Below, in pieces: positions 53,754 to 62,452 of a stretch of DNA of 64,000 bases. Under the pieces are notes generated by a model. The model worked only from the letters and a program-made list of their open reading frames with translations. It did no database searches and had not been told where the DNA came from. The stretch is from NCBI RefSeq assembly GCF_943736985.1, contig NZ_CALSFS010000002.1, forward strand, positions 1-64,000, given 5' to 3'. Both the position numbers and the translations under genes were made by a program. The stretch is from Clostridium sp. Marseille-Q2269 (GTDB lineage: Bacteria; Bacillota; Clostridia; Clostridiales; Clostridiaceae). How positions within the stretch are numbered: position 1 is the first letter of the stretch; each line of letters opens with the position of its first letter.

Positions 53754-54218
53754 ATGAAAATATATGAAGGAAAATTAATAGCTAAGGATATAAAAGTAGG
53801 AATAATAGTATCAAGATTCAATGAATTTATAACATCAAAATTATTGGCAGGGTCAATAGATTGTTTAAAAAGACATGGGGGAGAAGATGAAAATATAGAA
53901 ATATGCTGGGTACCTGGGGCTTTTGAAATACCTGTAATAGCAAAAAACATGGCATCACAGGATAAATATGATGCAATAATTTGTCTAGGTGCAGTAATAA
54001 GAGGAGCAACACCACATTTTGATTATGTATCTAGTGAGGTTTCAAAAGGTGTAGCCAACGTATCCTTAGATAAAGAAGTACCAGTAATATTTGGAGTGTT
54101 AACCACAGATACTATAGAGCAAGCTATAGAAAGAGCAGGTACAAAGGCAGGAAACAAGGGATATGATGCAGCTATGTCAGCTATAGAAATGGCTAATTTA
54201 TTGAAGACTTTGGATTAA
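53754..54218 (+). CDS. ribH: Lumazine synthase RibH
   Basis: Condenses the two RibBA/RibD products to 6,7-dimethyl-8-ribityllumazine in an icosahedral or pentameric shell. The 154-residue product has [39 protein letters not shown] (catalytic His) and [19 protein letters not shown]. Last gene of the rib operon. Confidence 0.96.
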   Translation: MKIYEGKLIAKDIKVGIIVSRFNEFITSKLLAGSIDCLKRHGGEDENIEICWVPGAFEIPVIAKNMASQDKYDAIICLGAVIRGATPHFDYVSSEVSKGVANVSLDKEVPVIFGVLTTDTIEQAIERAGTKAGNKGYDAAMSAIEMANLLKTLD

Positions 54219-54304
54219 CTATAGAACATTAGCTAAATTTTGTTTTGAAATATAAAGTTAATTAAAGAACAGCTAATTAAAAATTTTATAATTATTATAA
54301 AAAA

Positions 54305-54360
54305 GAGCATATATAAGTTAAAATTTATTGCATTTTAACTTATATATGCTTTATTATTTT
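54305..54360 (+). terminator. Terminator after ribH
   Basis: GCATATATAAGTTAAAAT pairs perfectly with its complement across a short loop, followed by TTTATTATTTT. Confidence 0.88.
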
Positions 54361-54484
54361 AATACTCATTAACAGTTTGCTTTATACATTTAAATTATAA
54401 TTTATCTAGAGCTCAACAATAAAGATTTATTATTTATTAATAAATCAGACTAATGTATTAATGTATAATTATTGGAACAATATT

Positions 54485-55291
54485 TTATATAATGGTTTGA
54501 TACAATACTTTTATAGCTATTAAAAGTGAAATAGTAGTAAAAACTGGTTTTATTATTTTAGAACCTTTATTTAGAGCCATTTTTGTTCCAAGTTTAGCAC
54601 CAATTATCATGGATAAGGATACAGGTATAGCTAGTTTGTAGTTTATTTGGCCATGAATAGCAAATAGAATTAAAGATGCTAGATTGCTTATAGCACTTAA
54701 TGATTTTGAATTTCCACTAGCTCCTATGAAATCAAATTTAAAAACTCCAATCAATCCAATCATCATAAAGGCCCCAGTACCAGGACCAAAAAACCCTGTA
54801 TAGAAACCCATAGAGAAAGATAAAAGTATTCCAAATAGAATATTTTTTTTATTTAGACCATGGAAATTATTCTTTAGTCCTATATTTTTACAGAATATAG
54901 TGAATAGTGCTACTATAACTAATAAAATAAGAACTATAATGTTTAGATATTTAGCGTTAATACCCATTACTGCATTTACACCTAATATAGCACCTACCAA
55001 TGAAAAGGGAGCTAATATTTTAAATATGTTTAAATTAACCTTTCCTGATTGAGCAAAATTAAAACAACTTGTTAATGAAGAACAGGTAGCACAAAGTTTA
55101 TTTGTGCCTAAAGCCATGTGAGGTGGAACTCCTGCCATTAAATATGCAGGTATAGTAATTAGTCCTCCACCGCCAGCTATGGCATCTATGATTGCAGCTA
55201 AAAATCCTGCAAAACATAGAAGTAAAATAGTAAACAAAAGGATCCATCTCCAATCTATAAAATTAATTATAAAAATAAAATAATAACTCAA
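54485..55291 (-). CDS. TauE/SafE-family (YfcA-like) membrane transporter
   Basis: Predicted anion or sulfur-compound exporter with about eight membrane segments, 268 residues. Family blocks: AAIIDAIAGGGGLITIPAYL and GTNKLCATCSS near the N-terminus, GFYTGFFGPGTGAFMMIG in the middle. The start is uncertain: the TTG at 55291 lacks a good ribosome site, and a TTG at 55237, ten bases after GGAG, would give a shorter protein that still contains the full domain. Substrate unknown. It faces ribH convergently. Confidence 0.85.
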   Translation of the reverse strand: MSYYFIFIINFIDWRWILLFTILLLCFAGFLAAIIDAIAGGGGLITIPAYLMAGVPPHMALGTNKLCATCSSLTSCFNFAQSGKVNLNIFKILAPFSLVGAILGVNAVMGINAKYLNIIVLILLVIVALFTIFCKNIGLKNNFHGLNKKNILFGILLSFSMGFYTGFFGPGTGAFMMIGLIGVFKFDFIGASGNSKSLSAISNLASLILFAIHGQINYKLAIPVSLSMIIGAKLGTKMALNKGSKIIKPVFTTISLLIAIKVLYQTII

Positions 55292-55646
55292 TAGTTATAT
55301 AGGTATGTTTTATATTTTTTTATGTTCATCTTTCCTTTATATGTTATAATAACAATTGTGCTTAATATTAAATGGATTAAACATAAATATATATAAATTT
55401 TAATATTTTATATGTAAAATTAAAAATCATCCTTATATAGTATAAACTATAAATAAAATAATTGTAATAAAAAAGAGGATAAAAATACTATAAAATCTAA
55501 AATTTATAGAAATATAGATTTTTTATTAAAAAAATAATAACTTATTAAAAACATATAATTTATATGAATATAACGTATTTACATAAGAACAATACTATAG
55601 CATAATATAATTTGACTTAGTTGTAAAATATGAGGAGGAATAATAT

Positions 55647-56048
55647 ATGTTAAATAATGATGAAACAAAAGCTTCAAAAGAAGCAGCAGAAAATACAAAA
55701 AATGAAAAGGGAGAAAACGAAACAAAACAAGTTAATGAAGAAAAAAGTAAAACAGATAATATAGATGATTCTATAAAAGAAGATAAACAAGAAAATATTA
55801 AAACAGTAAAAGATAATAATGATTCAACAGATAAGCTTAGATTTTCACAATACTTAAAAGAAGGAATAAAAAATACTTTAGGAACTTTTGTAGTATCTAT
55901 TGGAGTTTTAGCAGTATTAGGATTAATTTTAAGGTATATAATAGGATTATATGTAGTAGATGCTTGGGGAATGCTATTTATAGTATATTTAATAGTATCT
56001 TTATTTTACCCATATATAAAATCTAAATTTTTCAGAAAAAATAAATAG
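55647..56048 (+). CDS. Small membrane protein with long charged N-terminal tail
   Basis: I do not recognise the family. Residues 1-65 are highly charged and low complexity (Glu, Lys, Asn, Asp), probably disordered. Two membrane helices follow (about 77-101 and 106-125), then a short basic tail (KSKFFRKNK) that should stay in the cytoplasm. AGGAGG precedes the ATG. The 355-bp gap upstream is AT-rich with only a weak 7-bp stem near 55495-55525. Confidence 0.75.
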   Translation: MLNNDETKASKEAAENTKNEKGENETKQVNEEKSKTDNIDDSIKEDKQENIKTVKDNNDSTDKLRFSQYLKEGIKNTLGTFVVSIGVLAVLGLILRYIIGLYVVDAWGMLFIVYLIVSLFYPYIKSKFFRKNK

Positions 56049-56055
56049 AGTCATA

Positions 56056-56099
56056 AATAATTAAGAGTAACTATAAATTGGCTCTTAATTATTCTTTTT
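56056..56099 (+). terminator. Rho-independent terminator
   Basis: AATAATTAAGAG pairs with CTCTTAATTATT followed by CTTTTT, between the small membrane protein and rlmD. Confidence 0.82.
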
Positions 56100-56172
56100 A
56101 ATATGGAAAAATTTTTCAAATACAAATATAATATTTAAAATAAATTAGATCTGAAAGGATGAAAATAAACAT

Positions 56173-57558
56173 ATGAGAAAAGGTAATGAGTATGAATTTC
56201 TTATAGAAGAAACGGAATTCCCAGGAACAGGCGTAGCACAAAAAGGCGGTGTACCGGTTTATATAAAGGGAACAATTCCGGGACAAAAGGTTATGGCAAA
56301 AGTAACTAAAAAAAGAAGAGAATATGCTCAGGCTAAACTTTTAGAAATAATTGAAAATGTAGATTATGCTATAGAAAATAAATGTCCACACTTTGGCCAA
56401 TGTGGAGGATGTTCAACACAATATATACCATATGATAAACAATTAGAAATTAAGGAAAAACAATTATTAAAATTATTTGAAAATAAAAACATAGAAGGTT
56501 TTGAATTTTTAGGTGTAGAGAAAAGTCCAGAAGAATATGAATATAGAAATAAGATGGAATTCACCTTTGGGGATATGGAAAAAGGTGGAGATCTTACATT
56601 AGGCATGCATGTTAAAAATAGAAACTTTTCTATTATAACTGTAGATAATTGTGAAATTGTGGATAAAGATTTTAGAAATATATTAATAGTTGTGATTAAT
56701 TATTTTAATAAAAAGGAATTACCTAAATACAGAGTAATGAGTCATGAAGGTTTTCTAAGAAATTTGGTTATAAGAAAAGGCAAAAATACAGGGGAAATAT
56801 TAGTAAATATAGTAACCACATCTCAGATAGAATTTGATTTTAAAGAAATAGTAGATATATTATTAAATGAAGATTATGAAGGTGAAATAAAAGGTATTCT
56901 TCATACTATAAATGATACTTTATCTGATGTGGTGCAAGTAGATAAATTAGAAATACTATATGGAAGAGACTATATAATAGAAGAGTTGTTAGGATTAAAA
57001 TTTAAAATAGCCCCAGAAGCTTTTTTTCAAACAAACTCAAAAGGAGCAGAAAAATTATATAGCATAGTAAAAGATTTCTTAGGTGATGCTAGTTCAAAAG
57101 TGATTTTTGATCTTTATTGTGGTACAGGAACCATAGGCCAAATAGTTGCACCAAGAGCTAAAAAAGTGGTAGGTATAGAATTAATAGAGGAAGCAGTGAA
57201 AGCTGCAAATGAAAATGCAAAATTAAATGGTTTAGATAATTGTGAATTTATAGCTGGAGATGTTGCAAAAGTAATAAAAGATGTAAAATATAAACCAGAT
57301 ATAATTATATTGGACCCACCAAGACCAGGTGTACATCCAGTGGCTTTAGAATATGTAGTTAAATTTCAACCAAAAGAAATAATATATGTGTCTTGTAATC
57401 CTAAAACTTTGGTAGAAGATTTAAAATATTTAATAGACAATGGATATAAATTAGAAAAAGTTAAGGGCATGGATATGTTTCCACATACCCCTCATGTGGA
57501 GACGTGCGTACTTTTGTCCCACAAAAACCCCCACCGTCCTTATAAACAGGAAAATTGA
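56173..57558 (+). CDS. rlmD: 23S rRNA (uracil-C5)-methyltransferase RlmD/RumA, 3' end altered by integration
   Basis: SAM-dependent methylation of a uracil in 23S rRNA. The 461-residue product has an N-terminal TRAM-like domain, the Fe-S cysteine cluster ([10 protein letters not shown]), SAM motif [12 protein letters not shown], the catalytic [12 protein letters not shown] and the family end [15 protein letters not shown]. From about 57500 the sequence turns GC-richer and the last ~12 residues ([12 protein letters not shown]) are unusual. The 3' end of this gene is a known insertion site for serine-recombinase elements, and a recombinase remnant starts on the other strand inside it. The enzyme core is intact, so it is probably functional. 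Confidence 0.93.
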   Translation: MRKGNEYEFLIEETEFPGTGVAQKGGVPVYIKGTIPGQKVMAKVTKKRREYAQAKLLEIIENVDYAIENKCPHFGQCGGCSTQYIPYDKQLEIKEKQLLKLFENKNIEGFEFLGVEKSPEEYEYRNKMEFTFGDMEKGGDLTLGMHVKNRNFSIITVDNCEIVDKDFRNILIVVINYFNKKELPKYRVMSHEGFLRNLVIRKGKNTGEILVNIVTTSQIEFDFKEIVDILLNEDYEGEIKGILHTINDTLSDVVQVDKLEILYGRDYIIEELLGLKFKIAPEAFFQTNSKGAEKLYSIVKDFLGDASSKVIFDLYCGTGTIGQIVAPRAKKVVGIELIEEAVKAANENAKLNGLDNCEFIAGDVAKVIKDVKYKPDIIILDPPRPGVHPVALEYVVKFQPKEIIYVSCNPKTLVEDLKYLIDNGYKLEKVKGMDMFPHTPHVETCVLLSHKNPHRPYKQEN

Positions 57559-58214
57559 ATAAAATAGACTTCAAAGGCAATTCAGCCTCGTCACATGGGA
57601 AAATCTCTATTTCTTTGATTAACGAAGAAATCAGAGATTTTTTCTCTTCATCGCTGATTTTATCATATACCTTATCAAAGTTTGCCAGTAGGGTGTAGAT
57701 GTTTTCCAGTGTGATAGCATCTTGCTCCACGGCTTTACGGCGCAGCTTTACATCCTCGATTTTTTCTTCCAGCTCTACGATGGTGTCATACAGCCCATCA
57801 AGGCGTAGGGTCATATCGTGAAGCTTGCGTTCTCTAAAACGAGTATCTTCCGGCAGGCTGTCAATTTCATTTTCAAGACGGGTTTTATTAAGCTCGACCT
57901 CCCGCAGATTGGATTCATAATTGCTTAGTTCTCTGTTTAAAGTGGATGTATCAATTTCTTTGCCTATCCTTGATTTGATTTCTGATGCAAAATCTTGATT
58001 TTTAATCAGCTCTCTGATTGCTTCAACGACAAGCGGCTCAATGTCAGTTTTCTTGAGCATAGCTTTATAGTCACAGCTCTTTCCCCGTTCTGTTCGAGCC
58101 TTACTGCACACATAATAGTAAATCTCTTTATATGTACCGTCTTTGTTTGTCTAAGCGTGTTTATTGGTGTATATCGGGCCACCGCATTTCGGGCATTTTA
58201 ATATACTGGTCTTA
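57461..58214 (-). pseudogene. Large serine recombinase, C-terminal remnant
   Basis: The C-terminal ~250 codons of a TndX/TnpX-type large serine recombinase. The zinc-ribbon part starts near 58210 (ILKCPKCGGPIY ... YYYVC), followed by a long coiled-coil segment (REVELNKTRLENEIDSL ... LEEKIEDVKLRRK). An in-frame TAG at 58151-58153 interrupts the zinc ribbon, and the catalytic N-terminal domain is gone, cut off by an IS3 fragment. Base composition is clearly richer in GC than its surroundings, a sign of transfer. Its last codons overlap the rlmD 3' end on the opposite strand, which marks the attachment junction. Confidence 0.88.
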
Positions 58215-58333
58215 TGTCAATATCTTGGACACAAAAAGTCAAACTTTTTTATGCTACACTTCTAGCTAATAATTCACATTGATCTGGGGTCATGTAATTA
58301 ATAGAAGAGTGTAGCCTTTTTCTGTTATACCAT
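58215..58333 (-). mobile_element. IS3-family transposase, C-terminal fragment with one end
   Basis: On the minus strand, WYNRKRLHSSINYMTPDQCELLARSVA then TAA (58249-58251) is the typical end of an IS3-family OrfB. It is followed by a terminal TGTCAATATCTTGGACAC-type end at about 58215, exactly where recombinase homology stops. Only about 120 bp remain; the rest is deleted at about 58333, at the junction with the RloB fragment. Confidence 0.8.
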
Positions 58334-58601
58334 CCTCCACATTACCCTTTTGTATAATTTCACGTATAATCCCTTTGTCCGCTTTATTATAATCTTTACT
58401 TAAATGATAACTCAGTTTATTATAAATCTGATTTTTTCCAAACCTGTTATCTACATTTTCAAAATACATAAGCAGCCAAATTTCAAATAAAGGATTTGAT
58501 ACAAGAAGAGAATAGCCATTGTTAAGCATATCCCCTATAACATCTTGTATATTAGGAGGATCATCACAATCAAAAAATAGATATTTATTGCAAGTCACCA
58601 C
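58334..58601 (-). pseudogene. RloB-like protein, fragment
   Basis: An open stretch reading NKYLFFDCDDPPNIQDV ... SNPLFEIWLLMYFENV ... YNKLSYHLSKDYNKADKGI matches the middle and C-terminal part of RloB, the partner of RloA ATPases. The N-terminal ~80-100 residues expected for RloB are missing, since the rloA stop lies only 14 bp inside this frame. The 3' end runs into the IS3 fragment. Both ends are damaged, so it is very unlikely to work. Confidence 0.7.
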
Positions 58602-59853
58602 CAATAATATCATTATATTTAAATATAGGTATAGCTCCATATTTACCTTGAATATAATCCTTATTAAAAGTAGCATCTTCACGAACTTTAAGGTCAGAAA
58701 GAACATATATATGAGATACTCCCCTTAAATCCTTATCAACAAATACAACTTCATCCCGTCTAAACTGTTCTTTGTTTAATAAAGATATATCATGAGTTGT
58801 AAAAATCAATTGTGCCCTTTTGTTTGAGCTAGATTGGAACATGTCCACAATGAATTTTGTTAAAAGAGGATGTAATCTTGCAGACATTTCATCAATTATA
58901 AAAACCCCACCTTTTTCAATCATATCAATAATATTTTGTATATATGATAAAAATCTAAGTGTTCCTGTAGACTCTTGAAAAAGATCAAAATACTTCTGAT
59001 CTATTACATTTTCAGAATCATCATAAACATTATGGATAGTTTTTATAATTTTTTTATTTTCTTCTTTTCCAGTTTCATCATTAAAAACTACCTTATCTTC
59101 AATCTTCAATCCAGCTATACCTACATCAATTTGTTTAAGATATTTTTCTGCTTTCATTCTATAATCTTTATCTAAAATAAGTTTTTTATTTAAACTTATA
59201 TTATTAGCTACTTTTTTTACACTAGATTTAAAGAATATTTCAAGATAAACATTATAATCCTCAACAAAAAAATCAATAAAATCTTTTAATATTAAATCCT
59301 TTGCTTCTTCATCTAAGAAATACTCAAGGACTGAAATATATAACCTTTCCTTAGGAAATTTAGTATACATTCTAAGTTGGTTTTCATATTTTTTTCCAAA
59401 AGAAACTGTAGAGTTCCTTTCAAATACTTTTTTATCATCAATATAATACCATTCATTTAAAACCTCAGAAGAAGTGCACTCAAAACCATATTGAATCTGC
59501 TTGTTATTATAATAAAATATTATTTCAAACTCAGATACATCATTTACACTATTGGTAAGCATAAATGGTTCTAAATTAGTTTTAAATTTTTGCTCTTTTA
59601 AAATAGAATCATCATTTTTACTATTAGAAATAAATTGATCAAATATATATTTTTCAAAGAAAAACATTGCAGAAATAAGATTAGACTTTCCTGATGCATT
59701 AGCACCATATACCGCCGTAGTCTTTAAAAGTTTTAAATCCTTTTTTGCATTAATAACATGAGAAGGATGTTGTTTATATGATGTAGCCCTTAAATCTAAA
59801 AAAACCTCATCTTTAAAGGACGTAAAATTTTTCGCTTTAAACATAATAAGCAT
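58585..59853 (-). CDS. RloA-like AAA family ATPase
   Basis: ABC-type ATPase of the RloA/AAA15 group, about 422 residues, found in restriction-linked and other defence loci. The start MFKAKNFTSFKDEVFLDLRA is the family N-terminus; Walker A is YGANASGKSN near 50, the D-loop/Walker B region GGVFIIDEMSARLHP near 333, and FTTHDISLLN (His switch) follows. The end, GKYGAIPIF, is family-like, so the ATPase seems complete. Its partner rloB is broken. An IS607 element ends 8-17 bp before the start, replacing the native promoter and ribosome site, so expression is doubtful. Confidence 0.8.
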   Translation of the reverse strand: MLIMFKAKNFTSFKDEVFLDLRATSYKQHPSHVINAKKDLKLLKTTAVYGANASGKSNLISAMFFFEKYIFDQFISNSKNDDSILKEQKFKTNLEPFMLTNSVNDVSEFEIIFYYNNKQIQYGFECTSSEVLNEWYYIDDKKVFERNSTVSFGKKYENQLRMYTKFPKERLYISVLEYFLDEEAKDLILKDFIDFFVEDYNVYLEIFFKSSVKKVANNISLNKKLILDKDYRMKAEKYLKQIDVGIAGLKIEDKVVFNDETGKEENKKIIKTIHNVYDDSENVIDQKYFDLFQESTGTLRFLSYIQNIIDMIEKGGVFIIDEMSARLHPLLTKFIVDMFQSSSNKRAQLIFTTHDISLLNKEQFRRDEVVFVDKDLRGVSHIYVLSDLKVREDATFNKDYIQGKYGAIPIFKYNDIIGGDLQ

Positions 59854-59860
59854 ACTATTC

Positions 59861-60014
59861 ACCGTTGCCAAAACCTTATAAAACTCTATAAGTTTGTTTA
59901 ATTCCCTGTTCAACGTACTCCATTTTGCCGTAGCTACTTTGGTTTGTATAGCACTCCGAGGGCTTAACTTCGGATACAACGAATCCTACACCTCAAACAT
60001 AACTGTTTTAGTAG
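59861..60014 (-). ncRNA. Putative guide (omega) RNA and right end of the IS607 element
   Basis: Downstream of tnpB lies a stretch rich in short stems: GTTGTATCCGAAG, CCGAAGTTAAGCCCTCGG (a CCGAAG/CCTCGG-type stem), and GTAGCTAC, ending in AACTTATAGAGTTTTATAAGG and TTTTGGCAACGGT. TnpB nucleases use an RNA from exactly this place, with the guide reading into flanking DNA. Here the guide would come from the rloA start region. The boundary near 59861 is estimated. Confidence 0.6.
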
Positions 60015-61127
60015 TTATGCTGAATATCTGCTTAAATTTATTGAAGCATTAAAATCTCTATCAATTACTGCTCCACATTCTTCACAGATATAAGTTCTTT
60101 CAGATAGTGATAACTTAGTCTTTTTATGTCCACATTTACTACATATCTTTGATGATGGATACCATTTATCAGCTTCAATAAATTCAATTCCATAAAATTC
60201 ACATTTATATTGAAGTTGCTTTTTAAACTCATATAAGCATTGCTTAGCTATAGCTTTAGATAAATGTTTATTTTTCATCATACCTTTAATATTAAGTGTT
60301 TCCATAACTACTTTTGATGGTTTGGTTTTCACTATTTTAGTAGTTGTTTGGTGTAAGTGGTTATTCCTAATATTAGATAATCTTCTATGAAGTAATCTAA
60401 TTTGCTTTTCAAGTTTTATAATGTTGCTAGTTTTGACGAACTTCCTCCCTTCTTTATTTAACTCATATTTTTTAGATATTTTACGTTGCAACCTACGTAA
60501 TCTTTTTTCTAATTTCTTAACCAATCTTGTTTTATTAATATTTTTAAAAGTCATTCCATTTGAGCATATAGCAAGATCTTTAATTCCAACATCTATGCCT
60601 ATACTCTCATTAGTTAACTCTAATATTTGATTTTCTTTTTCTATACCTACAGATAAATACCAATACTTACCGTCAAAACTTACTCTTGGATTATTATATT
60701 TAACATTCATAGGTATTTGTTCTGATGTTTTAACCCAACCCACTTTTTCAATAAGAACCTGTTTGGGTTTAACTTTTAGTTTTATATTGTCATTATAGAA
60801 TGATGGTCTGCTTTTCTTTCTGCTTTTAAATCTTGGCTTATCTGCTAACCCTTTAAAAAATCTTTTATAAGCATTACAGGCATCTTTTACAGCTTGTTTT
60901 GCTATATTGTTAGATACTTCATTAAGCCAACTTAATTCCTTTTTCTTTAGTTGAGTTATTTCTTTTCTTAAATCACCATGTTTAATAAATTTACCACCAT
61001 TTTTATAATTTTCTTCTTGTTTATTAAGTGTCCAATTATATATAAATCTTGCAGTGCCAACTGATTTCCAAAGTTCTTGTTCCTGACCTATGTTTGGGCT
61101 AATCCTAGTTTTCTTTGACAGTATCAT
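60015..61127 (-). CDS. tnpB: TnpB RNA-guided nuclease of the IS607 element
   Basis: A 370-residue OrfB/TnpB protein. N-terminal basic helical domain, then the RuvC-like nuclease with all three acidic residues visible: Asp in GIDVGIKDLAI (near 195), Glu in VVMETLNIKGM (near 276) and Asp in DRDFNASINL (near 359). The zinc finger CSKCG ... CEEC lies between the last two. No frameshift or missing key residue, so it could be active. It overlaps tnpA by 23 bp. Confidence 0.93.
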   Translation of the reverse strand: MILSKKTRISPNIGQEQELWKSVGTARFIYNWTLNKQEENYKNGGKFIKHGDLRKEITQLKKKELSWLNEVSNNIAKQAVKDACNAYKRFFKGLADKPRFKSRKKSRPSFYNDNIKLKVKPKQVLIEKVGWVKTSEQIPMNVKYNNPRVSFDGKYWYLSVGIEKENQILELTNESIGIDVGIKDLAICSNGMTFKNINKTRLVKKLEKRLRRLQRKISKKYELNKEGRKFVKTSNIIKLEKQIRLLHRRLSNIRNNHLHQTTTKIVKTKPSKVVMETLNIKGMMKNKHLSKAIAKQCLYEFKKQLQYKCEFYGIEFIEADKWYPSSKICSKCGHKKTKLSLSERTYICEECGAVIDRDFNASINLSRYSA

Positions 61128-61731
61128 CTTTCAATAACTCCTTAATCATTTTCTTAGCTTTATTTGCTCTTTTGCCTTGCAACCTACAACTAAAAACTGT
61201 AACAATTTGAATTAAATCCTCAACTAATTCCTGTTCTTCGGTCTTTTCAGTATTATCTATAATTTCAATAGTAGTTCCATATTTGTTACATAGGTTTTCT
61301 ATAATTTCAAAACCAAACCTTAACAATCTATCTTTATATAAAATCACTATCTTTTCAACTTCTGAATTAGTTATCATATCTATTAGTTGATTTAATCCTT
61401 TTTTATTGTAATTAATTCCACTACCTATATCAGTAATAACATCAAAAGAATATCCTTTTGCGATCATATATGTTTTAACATTTTCAATTTGTCTTTCTAA
61501 ATTGTCTTTTTGCTTATTACTTGATACTCTACAATATCCTATTACCTTTTTAGTTTTAGTTTCAATACCTTTAATTCCTAAAAAATGATTAAGTTGCTCC
61601 TGTGAATAATATCTATATCCCGTTGGGGAAACATGATGTGGTTTTAATATATCTTTTTTATCCCACTCTCTTAATGTTTGAGAATTTTTACCTATAAATT
61701 TTGCAAATTCTCCTATTGAATAATATTTCAC
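61105..61731 (-). CDS. tnpA: IS607-family serine transposase TnpA
   Basis: A 208-residue serine recombinase with an N-terminal MerR-like helix-turn-helix (YSIGEFAKFIGKNSQTLREW) and a catalytic domain with the active Ser in YCRVSSNKQKDNLERQ (near 70) and the DRLLRFGFEIIENLC block. Length and order match IS607 OrfA. It appears complete. Confidence 0.93.
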   Translation of the reverse strand: MKYYSIGEFAKFIGKNSQTLREWDKKDILKPHHVSPTGYRYYSQEQLNHFLGIKGIETKTKKVIGYCRVSSNKQKDNLERQIENVKTYMIAKGYSFDVITDIGSGINYNKKGLNQLIDMITNSEVEKIVILYKDRLLRFGFEIIENLCNKYGTTIEIIDNTEKTEEQELVEDLIQIVTVFSCRLQGKRANKAKKMIKELLKDDTVKEN

Positions 61732-62053
61732 TTATATCACCTCTTGAATTTATTATAATACAAACATTATATAAATTCAATATAGTAATATAAACTTCTA
61801 TAATGTTTTCTTAACTGTCATTATCCCTCTTTAATATACTAGTTTAATACTATTATATTAATAACAAACATAATAATCAATGGTATTTACGAAAATATCG
61901 TATATATTAACTATTATACACTTGTTTTTATGAATATATTCTTATTATATTAGTTTAAATCGTATTATATAAAATTCTCTACTGTGAAATTTCAATAAAA
62001 CTTAAAATAAAAAATCAAACTTTTAATCTATAATTATTTTCCTTTCCAACTAT

Positions 62054-62165
62054 TTAAACAGTATAATCTTTTGCCATTTCAATTATCCTGCTTCCTATAG
62101 CTTCATCAAAATCTAGGAGCCTTTCTACGGCAAATTCAGAACTAACTATTATAAGTTCTATAATT
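62054..62165 (-). pseudogene. Short decayed coding fragment
   Basis: On the minus strand about 37 codons read IELIIVSSEFAVERLLDFDEAIGSRIIEMAKDYTV then stop, with protein-like composition in otherwise non-coding DNA. There is no start or upstream continuation (an in-frame TAA lies just before). It resembles the inside of a larger enzyme, possibly a sugar kinase-like protein, but I cannot identify it. The rest of the 720-bp gap 61732-62452 shows only AT-rich sequence. Confidence 0.35.
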
Positions 62166-62452
62166 AATTATTTCAAACATTGTATTTGTATCAGATTCAT
62201 TTATTTAACCTTAAATAAATGATCTATAAGAAGAATCCTTGACCTTCTATACTTTGATAAAACCTTTCTAAATTTATTTCTTATATTTATAAATGGTTGT
62301 TATAAAAGTTTATGTAACAAAAATCTTTCAAGAAAATATTTTAATAGTATGAGGATAAATTAGGAGGTTTACAGGGTTCAGAAAATTATATAAATAATTA
62401 TAATGAAATATATTTAATTAATACCTATATAAATTTTGGGGGTGGATTTTTA

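Larger units (their letters stand above)
59861..61800 (-). mobile_element. IS607-family insertion sequence (tnpA-tnpB)
   Basis: About 1.9 kb containing tnpA, tnpB and the right-end RNA region. The right end is placed at about 59861, beside rloA. The left end is uncertain: the AT-rich repeats TATAATACAAAC ... TATAGTAATATAAAC upstream of tnpA (61750-61800) may be recombinase sites. IS607 makes no target duplication, so the exact limits cannot be read from this copy. Confidence 0.75.

Noticed and set aside
61732-62452. Group I intron (IStron) upstream of the IS607 tnpA
   Set aside because: I looked for group I core motifs on the minus strand and saw none; the stretch is plain AT-rich DNA with a short gene remnant.
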